Source of the DNA: Fidelibacterota bacterium
GTDB lineage: Bacteria; Pseudomonadota; Alphaproteobacteria; Rhodospirillales; Rhodospirillaceae
Reading direction: 5' to 3'
DNA: 8,534 nucleotides
NCBI GenBank assembly: GCA_947473445.1
Contig: CANJEU010000073.1
Location: 1 to 8,534 of the forward strand
Made by a program: the position numbers and the translations under genes. Each line of letters begins with the position of its first letter. Within the stretch, counting starts at the first letter, position 1. This document shows, one piece after another, positions 1 through 5,989 of the stretch. A model generated the notes under the pieces. That model did no database searches. It was not told the origin of the DNA and was given only the letters and a program-made list of their open reading frames with translations.

Positions 1-288
1 CGGCGCGGCGGCCCATGTCGTTGTGAAGGTCACCCAGATCGCCAGCGCTACGGTGAGTACGATGCCGGCGTTCAGGCGGGGTGGGTGGCGGCGGTCGAGT
101 AGGAAATAGGATCCAAGCGCTGCAACACCCATGATCATCGACACGGGAATGTGGTTCAGCGCCGAATACGCCACCAAATGCGGGCGGAACGTATCGACCC
201 ATACATATCCGAGCGTAAGGATGAACGGCGCCTCAACACCCAGCACAAAGAAGATCGCGTAAATGACGCCGAAGTAAAGACCTCGCAT
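1..288 (-). CDS. O-antigen / O-glycosylation ligase-like membrane protein, DUF5935 type (N-terminal 96 residues, truncated by window edge)
   Basis: This reading frame begins with ATG at 286-288 and runs off the left edge without a stop, so only residues 1-96 are visible. They are strongly hydrophobic. Likely membrane segments are about residues 5-30, 40-64 and 74-92, separated by short polar loops (VDTFRPH and LDRRHPPR). The arrangement of a first span, a Y-V-W-V-D-T-F-R-P loop, then a second span ending in LLDRR, resembles the N-terminal domain (DUF5935) of the putative O-glycosylation ligases linked to exosortase A and exopolysaccharide loci. Those proteins are related to Wzy polymerases and WaaL ligases and act in the inner membrane on lipid-linked glycans. 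A GGTCTAGGGTCC leader gives an AGGG ribosome site just before the ATG. The gene lies 5 bases downstream of the 59-codon membrane ORF, so the two are probably co-transcribed. The family call is from memory of the domain; the catalytic periplasmic loop is outside the window. Confidence 0.72.
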   Translation of the reverse strand, partial: MRGLYFGVIYAIFFVLGVEAPFILTLGYVWVDTFRPHLVAYSALNHIPVSMIMGVAALGSYFLLDRRHPPRLNAGIVLTVALAIWVTFTTTWAAAP

Positions 289-293
289 GGACC

Positions 294-473
294 CTAGACC
301 CTACGAGCGCCTGAGGTGAATGGGGCGCGAGCACGGGTTGCCATTTGGTCTTTCGCAGGTGCTGACGTCGGCGTAGCGGTAAACCACACCTCTGCTTTGT
401 TTGCGACATAAGCGCGGAAAATCACAAACACGACCAAGCCCGTCGATAGGAGGATGGAGAGGACATCAATCAT
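294..473 (-). CDS. Small single-span membrane protein (59 aa), unknown function
   Basis: A short frame runs from ATG (471-473) to TAG (294-296) and encodes 59 residues. Residues 4-20 (VLSILLSTGLVVFVIFR) form one hydrophobic segment next to a short acidic N-terminus (MID). The tail of about 38 residues is polar and basic, with several arginines near the end (RARA, GARRV), so by the positive-inside rule the tail is probably cytoplasmic. An AGGGA ribosome site lies 6 bases before the ATG, which supports translation. Only 5 bases separate its stop from the start of the downstream ligase-like gene, so it probably shares its transcript. Small one-span proteins beside polysaccharide export or ligase genes can be accessory subunits, but I recognise no family here and assign no function. 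Annotation pipelines with a length cut-off would miss it. Confidence 0.6.
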   Translation of the reverse strand: MIDVLSILLSTGLVVFVIFRAYVANKAEVWFTATPTSAPAKDQMATRARAPFTSGARRV

Positions 474-500
474 CGATGTTCCCTGCTTAACGGGGTCCTA

Positions 501-526
501 GGAACTCTTACTAGCGCTGGCTCGTT
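501..526 (+). promoter_or_regulatory. EcfG (general stress sigma factor)-type promoter
   Basis: GGAAC at 501-505 and CGTT at 523-526 are separated by exactly 17 bases. This is a perfect match to GGAAC-N16/17-CGTT, the consensus of alphaproteobacterial EcfG/sigma-T general stress response promoters. It faces the 545-residue exported protein gene. Transcription would start near position 533, leaving a leader of roughly 140 bases before the ATG at 674. The element lies wholly in non-coding DNA between divergent genes, where a chance match to nine fixed bases is unlikely. No equally good match was noticed elsewhere in the window on reading through it. Activity is inferred from the consensus only. 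Confidence 0.6.
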
Positions 527-560
527 GAGACGTCGCACGCCACACCTGTTCTGGCACAAA

Positions 561-593
561 GGCCACGGGCGGCTTCGCCCCGCCCGTCTGGCC
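561..593 (+). other. Strong GC-rich hairpin in the leader of the exported-protein gene
   Basis: The arms 565-572 (ACGGGCGG) and 580-587 (CCGCCCGT) pair perfectly over 8 bp around a 7-base loop (CTTCGCC). After a 2-base bulge (588-589), GGCC at 561-564 pairs with GGCC at 590-593, giving a 12-bp stem. No T tract follows it directly, and the flanking genes diverge from this gap, so it is not an ordinary 3' terminator for either. It would lie in the transcribed leader if the 501-526 promoter is used. It could be an mRNA-stabilising or regulatory structure, or an isolated palindromic repeat; no second copy was seen in the window. Confidence 0.5.
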
Positions 594-673
594 GAGAGTG
601 CTAACGCCCGGGCGAGTGAAACGGAGCTCTACTCTTCGCGCTTTTTTTGCATTGCCCGCCAAAGAGAATATCC

Positions 674-2311
674 ATGAAACGCCTCACAACCCTTGCGAGT
701 ACGCCGTGCTACAGCAGGCGCGCTGTCCTCATCGGCACGGCTGCGGCTCCCTTCGGCGTTCGTGCCGGGGAAAGCAATCTGCGTGCCGTCATTAAAATGA
801 ACGGCGAAACATTCTCTTTTGAGGCTAGTCAGGCTGATGATCTCGGGGCCTTTACCTCCCCGGCAGGGTTTATACAGTCCTGCGGCCGGGCCACCCATCC
901 CCGGATCCCGCTCACAGTTTTCTTCCGGCCCGATGAAGCTACCGACCGCGTCGAAGTTGTATTTGAGCTCGGCCGGCTATGGAGTGGGCGGCCGCAGAAC
1001 CTTGGGGCTTACGGTGTGGAAATTCTGCGCGGACAAGAGCGCCTCGCCTCTATCGAAGTCCCGCGGCACTTCTGGTTTAGCCGCTGGCGGTGGCAATCTG
1101 CCGCGCGACCGGTCACTGCGAAAATCGCCTCCCTGCAACTGGACGGGCTCATTCCGCCCCTTGACCGCTCGGTCGCGGACTTCTCCGCCCGCAAGCTCGA
1201 CCCTGGAAAGGCCGAGCGATATCAGATCATGGGGCTTGCCGGACTCATGCCGAACATGTCGGCGACCGGGGAGCGGCCTGATATCGGACTGGTGACGGAA
1301 CATCAGGCGCGCTTCCTATGCACGCAAGCAACCGATGCGCTTGCTACCTTACGCGCGCAGGCCGAGGCCGCGGGCACCATTCCGTGGCACCAGCGCGACG
1401 AACGCACGAATGCGCCTGTGGATTTAGACCTCCACGCCGAGATGAGTTGGTACGGTGGCCGCAATGTCGGGAAGCCGCAAATCGCGGTCACTGAAACCGG
1501 CATCGGCATCGATTCCGCGCATCAGCCTGCGCTCGCCTACGTCCCATATCTGCTTACGGGCGATCCCTATCACCTCGAAGATCTGCAGTTTGCCGCGAAC
1601 TTCAATCGTGGCTCCTTGCCACCACCGTATCGTCTGAGCATTCCACAACCCCGCGCCTTTGCGTGGTCGGTTCGTACTCTGGCGCAGGCCGCGACGGTCA
1701 CGCCAGAACGTGTGCCGCAATGGCTCTTGCCGGCGGCTTACTTCCGAAGGGATCTCGAACGCACGAGAGCTTGGTTCGAGAAGGAATATGTCGATAATCA
1801 AGATCCCTTGCGGCGCATCTTCCGTGCGACCGATAACCTTAGCGACGCGCGGGACGAAGGTGATCGTGCCCCAGGGGGCACGTGGGTTTCCCCCTGGCAA
1901 CATGAGTTCATAGGCGCCGTATTCGGCTGGCTGGTGTTGATGGGCTTTGAAAGCTGGCGGAAAGCTTTTATGTGGCAGCTTGGCGGTACGCTGGCGCGCA
2001 CATCGGGCCTGAGCGGCTGGTCCCGTTCCTATCCATCGCCTTACAGATTGCTCGTGAAATCCGACAAGTCCGCCTCCACGGCTGTGAGCTGGCACGAAGC
2101 CTGGCGCCTGACGAGCGCTCGTGCGAACTGGCAGGAGAGCAACGATTTTGCGGACGGCGATCCAATGTCTGGCATCTTCGCACGAGGAGCGCTTGTATTG
2201 GGCGTACGCCTCGGTGTTAAGGAAGCGGAAGAGCCGCTACAGTGGCTGACCGCGCAGTTGCGCCGCAGACAGGCCGTTGTACCCTACAAGTGGCGCCTGA
2301 CGGCGGCTTGA
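674..2311 (+). CDS. Probable Tat-exported protein of unknown function (545 aa), possibly with an alpha/alpha-toroid fold
   Basis: The frame could begin at 647, but ATG 674 is preferred. It has an AAAGAGA ribosome-site-like stretch before it and places a signal peptide at the true N-terminus. Residues 14-20 (SRRAVLI) are a twin-arginine motif followed by a short hydrophobic stretch, with a likely signal-peptidase site after V-R-A31. This implies folded export to the periplasm. Residues 32 to about 170 look beta-rich. From about residue 210 the protein is mainly helical and rich in W, Y and H. Its most distinctive blocks are residues 280-303 (D-S-A-H-Q, then Y-L-L-T-G-D-P-Y) and 404-412 (WVSPWQHEF). 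Similar blocks occur in large uncharacterised proteins and fit helical-hairpin toroids such as those of polysaccharide lyases and glycosidases, so carbohydrate binding or cleavage is possible. No catalytic residues can be named. Its position next to a surface-glycan gene fits, and an EcfG-type promoter upstream suggests stress control. Confidence 0.85.
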   Translation: MKRLTTLASTPCYSRRAVLIGTAAAPFGVRAGESNLRAVIKMNGETFSFEASQADDLGAFTSPAGFIQSCGRATHPRIPLTVFFRPDEATDRVEVVFELGRLWSGRPQNLGAYGVEILRGQERLASIEVPRHFWFSRWRWQSAARPVTAKIASLQLDGLIPPLDRSVADFSARKLDPGKAERYQIMGLAGLMPNMSATGERPDIGLVTEHQARFLCTQATDALATLRAQAEAAGTIPWHQRDERTNAPVDLDLHAEMSWYGGRNVGKPQIAVTETGIGIDSAHQPALAYVPYLLTGDPYHLEDLQFAANFNRGSLPPPYRLSIPQPRAFAWSVRTLAQAATVTPERVPQWLLPAAYFRRDLERTRAWFEKEYVDNQDPLRRIFRATDNLSDARDEGDRAPGGTWVSPWQHEFIGAVFGWLVLMGFESWRKAFMWQLGGTLARTSGLSGWSRSYPSPYRLLVKSDKSASTAVSWHEAWRLTSARANWQESNDFADGDPMSGIFARGALVLGVRLGVKEAEEPLQWLTAQLRRRQAVVPYKWRLTAA

Positions 2312-2353
2312 GGATTCGCGGGCTCGCAAGCGCGGCAAGGCGACAAAGCGTGG

Positions 2354-4231
2354 CTAGAAATCGGCTGTAAGCAACTCCAGCTCCCGGAGTTTCGCAAGGA
2401 TAGCGTCCGCGGCATCCACGGCGGTCCCGCGAGTGGTGTCGATCCTTAAGTCCGGCGCTTCCGGCACTTCATACGCAGAACTAATTCCCGTGAAGTTCGC
2501 AATCTCGCCGCGGCGTGCTCTTTGATACAGGCCCTTAGGATCACGCTTTTCTGCTTCTGCGAGAGGCACATCGATAAAGATCTCGAGGAACTCTCCAGGC
2601 TCGAACAGTGCGCGCGCGAGTTCACGCTCGGCGCGGAATGGCGATATGAATGACACAAGGACGATCAGGCCCGCGTCCGTCATCAGCTTCGCCACTTCTG
2701 CAACGCGGCGGATATTCTCCACGCGGTCTGCATCGGTGAAGCCGAGATCGCGGTTGAGGCCGTGGCGTACGTTGTCACCGTCGAGAAGGTAAGTGTGACG
2801 CCCGAGGGCGAGAAGCTGCTTCTCCACGGCATTGGCGATCGTCGATTTGCCCGCGCCCGACAAGCCCGTAAACCAAAGTACGCAGGCCTTTTGATTTTTG
2901 AGCGCTGACCTTGCGGGTTTATTCACCTCAACCGCTTGCCAATGGACGTTCTGCGAACGGCGCAGGGCAAATTGGATCAGTCCGGCGCCGACCGTGTCGT
3001 TGCTCATCCGGTCGATCAGGATGAAGCTTCCGGTTTCTTTATTCTCGCTAAACGCATCGAATGGGATGGGATGGGCGACCTGAATATTGGCGACACCTAT
3101 CTCATTGAGCGCAAGCGTCTTGGCCGCGCTGTGGTTCAGCGTATTGACGTTCACCTTGTGCTTGATCGCGGTGACTGTGGCTGAAACGGTGCGAGCGCCA
3201 ATTTTCAGGAGATACGGGCGCCCCGGCAATAGGTCGGCATCGCTCATCCACATCACGGTGGTATTGAACTGGTCGGCCACCATCGGCGGACGATCCGCCG
3301 CGGCAATCACATCGCCGCGGCCAATGTCGATCTCGTGCGTCAAGGTCAACGTGACGGACTCTCCGGCGGCGGCATGGGCGAGATCGCCGTCGTAGGTCAC
3401 GATGCGGGCGACCTGACTTTCGCGACCCGACGGCAGCGCGCGCACGCGATCGCCAGGACGAATCTCGCCACTGGAAACGAATCCGGCGAACCCCCGAAAG
3501 TTCTGATCGGGTCGGCTCACCCACTGCACGCAAAGACGAAACGGGGCAGATTGCCCGGAAACCGCTATATCCACCGTTTCCAAATAGGCGAGCAGGGCGG
3601 GGCCTTGATACCAGGGCATCCGTTCACTACACGCGGTGACGTTGTCGCCTTTCAAGCTCGACAGCGGGATGGCAACGACCTCAAGCCCAATCTGTGCGGC
3701 GAACGCGGTGTAGTCATTGTTGATTTGGTCGAATGTGGCTTGAGAATAATCGACGAGATCCATTTTATTGACCGCGAGAACCACTTTCCGGATTCCCATC
3801 AGCGACACGAGATATGTATGCCGCCGTGTCTGTACCAGCACGCCCTTGCGCGCGTCGATCAAGATGACTGCGAGATCGGCGGTGGATGCGCCGGTGATCA
3901 TATTCCGGGTGTACTGTTCATGCCCCGGCGTGTCGGCGACGATGAACGCGCGTTTTTCGGTCGCGAAATAGCGGTAGGCGACATCGATCGTGATGCCTTG
4001 CTCGCGTTCGGCCGCAAGGCCGTCCGTCAAAAGCGCAAGGTCAATGGCGCCGGCCTGTGTGCCGGAGGTTTTGGAATCTCTTTCAAGTGCTGCGAGCTGG
4101 TCGTCGAAGATGCCCTTGCAGTCGTAAAGTAGGCGTCCAATGAGCGTCGACTTTCCATCATCCACGCTGCCGCAGGTGATGAAGCGCAAGAGGCTTGAGG
4201 GTTTTGCAGGTAGAGTGTCAGCGCGGGCCAC
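2354..4231 (-). CDS. cysNC: Bifunctional sulfate adenylyltransferase subunit 1 / adenylylsulfate kinase (CysN-CysC fusion)
   Basis: This 625-residue cytoplasmic enzyme joins the GTPase subunit of ATP sulfurylase to APS kinase. With CysD it makes APS from sulfate and ATP, using GTP hydrolysis to drive the reaction; the C-terminal domain then phosphorylates APS to PAPS. The CysN part shows the P-loop GSVDDGKST (21-29), DTPGHEQ (100-106), NKMD (155-158) and SSLKGDN (191-197), followed by EF-Tu-like beta-barrel domains to about residue 425. The CysC part shows a second P-loop, GLSGAGKST (456-464), then LDGDNVR (483-489) and FISPFRAER (528-536), whose Ser530 matches the phospho-serine position of E. 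coli CysC. Near the end is FTGISSAYEVP (580-590), close to the usual motif. Both domains look intact. The start is GTG, sharing one base with the cysD stop (TAGTG), which suggests translational coupling. The architecture is that of rhizobial NodQ and many alphaproteobacterial CysNC proteins. Confidence 0.96.
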   Translation of the reverse strand: MARADTLPAKPSSLLRFITCGSVDDGKSTLIGRLLYDCKGIFDDQLAALERDSKTSGTQAGAIDLALLTDGLAAEREQGITIDVAYRYFATEKRAFIVADTPGHEQYTRNMITGASTADLAVILIDARKGVLVQTRRHTYLVSLMGIRKVVLAVNKMDLVDYSQATFDQINNDYTAFAAQIGLEVVAIPLSSLKGDNVTACSERMPWYQGPALLAYLETVDIAVSGQSAPFRLCVQWVSRPDQNFRGFAGFVSSGEIRPGDRVRALPSGRESQVARIVTYDGDLAHAAAGESVTLTLTHEIDIGRGDVIAAADRPPMVADQFNTTVMWMSDADLLPGRPYLLKIGARTVSATVTAIKHKVNVNTLNHSAAKTLALNEIGVANIQVAHPIPFDAFSENKETGSFILIDRMSNDTVGAGLIQFALRRSQNVHWQAVEVNKPARSALKNQKACVLWFTGLSGAGKSTIANAVEKQLLALGRHTYLLDGDNVRHGLNRDLGFTDADRVENIRRVAEVAKLMTDAGLIVLVSFISPFRAERELARALFEPGEFLEIFIDVPLAEAEKRDPKGLYQRARRGEIANFTGISSAYEVPEAPDLRIDTTRGTAVDAADAILAKLRELELLTADF

Positions 4232-5145
4232 TAGAAATAGCCCTCCTGCTTCTTCTTCTCCATCGAGGCGGCGCTGTCATGATCGATGACGCGGCCTTGG
4301 CGCTCCGAGGTCCGTGTGCGGAGCATCTCAGCGATAACATCGGGCACAGTCTCGGCATCGCTCTCGACGGCGCCGGTCAGGGGATAGCAGCCCAGGGTAC
4401 GGAATCTCACTCTTCTGAGCTTTGCCTGCTCACCGGAGGCCAGCGGCATACGCTCGTCATCGACCATGATGAGCGCGCCGTCGCGTTCCACCACGGGCCG
4501 CTCCTTGGCGAAGTACAGCGGCACAACGGGAATCTTCTCCTGATCGATGTAGCGCCAGACGTCGAGCTCGGTCCAATTGGAAAGGGGAAAGACGCGCATG
4601 CTTTCACCCGGATGCACGCGCGTATTGTAGAGGCGCCACAGCTCTGGACGCTGCCGGCGCGGGTCCCAGCGATGCTGCGCTGTGCGAAAGGAAAAGATCC
4701 GTTCTTTCGCGCGGGATTTTTCCTCGTCGCGGCGCGCTCCTCCCAAAGCGGCATCGAAATGCCACTTGTCTAACGCCTGCTTGAGCGCTTGCGTCTTCAT
4801 CACGTCGGTATGAACGGCAGAGCCATGACTGAAGGGGCCGACGCCGGAAGCAACCCCGTCTGCATTTGTGTGCACAAGAAGCTCGAGCCTGAGTTCACGT
4901 ACGCGTTCATCGCGAAAAGCGATCATCTCGCGAAACTTCCACGTCGTATCGACGTGGAGCAGAGGGAAGGGAGGTTTGGCAGGAAAGAAGGCTTTCATCG
5001 CGAGGTGAAGCATCACCGCGCTATCCTTCCCGATCGAGTAAAGCATCACCGGACGTTCACACTCCGCCGCCACTTCTCGGATAATGTGAATGCTCTCGGC
5101 CTCAAGCCGATGAAGATGGGTGGTCTCGGCGCGTGGCAACGTCAT
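4231..5145 (-). CDS. cysD: Sulfate adenylyltransferase subunit 2 (CysD)
   Basis: This 304-residue protein is the catalytic ATP pyrophosphatase subunit of ATP sulfurylase and forms APS from sulfate and ATP in complex with CysN. The PP-loop motif YSIGKDS is at residues 36-42, followed by VMLHLAMKAF and the conserved LLHVDTTWKFREMI region (about 62-75). Further conserved stretches are GGARRDEEKSRAKERIFSFR and PLSNWTELDVW. The length matches the family, and no expected motif is missing. The start at 5145 gives the usual N-terminus (HLHRLEAESIHIIRE), although the ribosome site is weak: an AAGG about 12 bases upstream. The gene begins 14 bases after the SDR stop and overlaps cysNC by one base, so all three genes probably form one transcript. 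Nothing in the short upstream gap looks like a promoter of its own. Confidence 0.96.
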   Translation of the reverse strand: MTLPRAETTHLHRLEAESIHIIREVAAECERPVMLYSIGKDSAVMLHLAMKAFFPAKPPFPLLHVDTTWKFREMIAFRDERVRELRLELLVHTNADGVASGVGPFSHGSAVHTDVMKTQALKQALDKWHFDAALGGARRDEEKSRAKERIFSFRTAQHRWDPRRQRPELWRLYNTRVHPGESMRVFPLSNWTELDVWRYIDQEKIPVVPLYFAKERPVVERDGALIMVDDERMPLASGEQAKLRRVRFRTLGCYPLTGAVESDAETVPDVIAEMLRTRTSERQGRVIDHDSAASMEKKKQEGYF

Positions 5146-5159
5146 GCAGTCGTACTGCC

Positions 5160-5921
5160 TTATTTTACTCCGAGATGGACAGCGCCATCGAGACGGATCG
5201 TGCTTCCGTTCAGCATGATGTTCTCCACAATCGTCTGCACAAGGTGCGCGAATTCCTGCGCCTTGCCGAGCCGCTTGGGGAACAACGTGCTTGCGGTCAA
5301 AGCTTCCACGGCCGCAGGCGCAAGGCCGGCAAACAGCGGTGTTTCGATAAGGCCGGGCGCGATTGTCATGACGCGAATACCCGAGTTCGCGAGCTCGCGC
5401 GCAGCCGGTAACGTCAATCCGATAATACCGCCTTTGGAGGCGGAATAGGCGGCCTGGCCGATCTGGCCTTCGAACCCTGCGATGGAGGCGGTATTGATGA
5501 TGACGCCGCGTTCACCCTCGTCCAGGGATTCGGTGTGCGCCATATCCGCCGCGGCCAGCCGCATCATGTTGAAGGTGCCGATCAAGTTCACCTCGATGAC
5601 CTTGCGGAACAGGGCGAGGTCGTGTGGGCCGTTGCGGCCCAGGATTCTTGCGCCAGGCGCGATACCGGCACAATTCACGACGATCCGCGCCGCCCCGTGA
5701 CGCGCCTTGGCGTCATTCAAAGCCGCCTCGGCCGAGGCGGCGTCGGTGATATCGCAGGTAAAGGCGGCCCCGCCGATTTCCTTGGCCACGGCCTCGCAAT
5801 TGGCGGCATTAATGTCGAGAAGCGCGACCTTAGCGCCCAGCGAAGCCAGATGCCGTGCCGTCGCCGCTCCCATTCCTGAGGCGCCACCCGTGACGACTGC
5901 TGAAATCCCGGATATTTTCAT
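5160..5921 (-). CDS. SDR-family dehydrogenase, resembling type-2 3-hydroxyacyl-CoA dehydrogenase (HSD10-like)
   Basis: This is a 253-residue classical short-chain dehydrogenase. The Rossmann motif TGGASGMG is at 11-18, and Asp36 ends the second strand, which favours NAD over NADP. NCAG is at 83-86. The catalytic tetrad is complete: Asn112, Ser146, Tyr159 and Lys163 (in YSASK). The late stretch APGLIETPLF and the overall pattern and length fit the HSD17B10 / 3-hydroxy-2-methylbutyryl-CoA dehydrogenase group, which acts in fatty-acid and isoleucine breakdown; substrate cannot be fixed from sequence. The start was set at ATG 5919-5921 because a GAGGA ribosome site lies about 10 bases before it. 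The longer GTG-initiated form from 5957 lacks one and would add 12 atypical residues. The gene ends 14 bases before cysD and appears to lead that operon, an unexpected pairing. It is divergent from the aldo/keto reductase, 68 bp away. Confidence 0.9.
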   Translation of the reverse strand: MKISGISAVVTGGASGMGAATARHLASLGAKVALLDINAANCEAVAKEIGGAAFTCDITDAASAEAALNDAKARHGAARIVVNCAGIAPGARILGRNGPHDLALFRKVIEVNLIGTFNMMRLAAADMAHTESLDEGERGVIINTASIAGFEGQIGQAAYSASKGGIIGLTLPAARELANSGIRVMTIAPGLIETPLFAGLAPAAVEALTASTLFPKRLGKAQEFAHLVQTIVENIMLNGSTIRLDGAVHLGVK

Positions 5922-5930
5922 GGGTATAAT
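5900..5930 (+). promoter_or_regulatory. Possible sigma-70-type promoter for the aldo/keto reductase-hemD-hemB operon
   Basis: A perfect TATAAT lies at 5925-5930 on the plus strand, with CTGAAA (5900-5905, 4 of 6 matches to TTGACA) 19 bases upstream. Transcription would start near 5937 and leave a leader of about 53 bases before ATG 5990. The spacer is longer than ideal and the -35 box lies inside the divergent SDR gene, so the call rests mainly on the -10 box. The same bases also lie between the ribosome site and the start codon of the SDR gene on the other strand. Confidence 0.25.
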
Positions 5931-5989
5931 TCCTCGCTGTTCGTTTCGTTCAACCACAAATGACCAGCCACAACAAGGCGGTTTGCATC

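Noticed and set aside
647..673. Upstream start for the 545-aa protein, adding nine residues
   Set aside because: It would put MHCPPKRIS ahead of a normal Tat signal, lies directly at the T7 tract and has no ribosome site.
1424..2095. Open frame of 223 codons on the minus strand opposite the exported-protein gene
   Set aside because: The plus-strand frame has a signal peptide, ribosome site and protein-like composition; the antisense frame has none of these.
2312..2353. Possible bidirectional terminator between the convergent genes
   Set aside because: Only short GC pairings (CGCG and GC repeats) without a T tract are seen, so no terminator is claimed.
3335..4132. Open frame of 265 codons on the plus strand opposite cysNC
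   Set aside because: It lies wholly antisense to the well-conserved cysNC gene, shows no recognisable motif, and has the form expected of a GC-rich shadow frame.
5922..5957. GTG start extending the SDR protein by 12 residues
   Set aside because: The internal ATG at 5919-5921 has a GAGGA ribosome site and gives the usual short N-terminus before the Rossmann motif.
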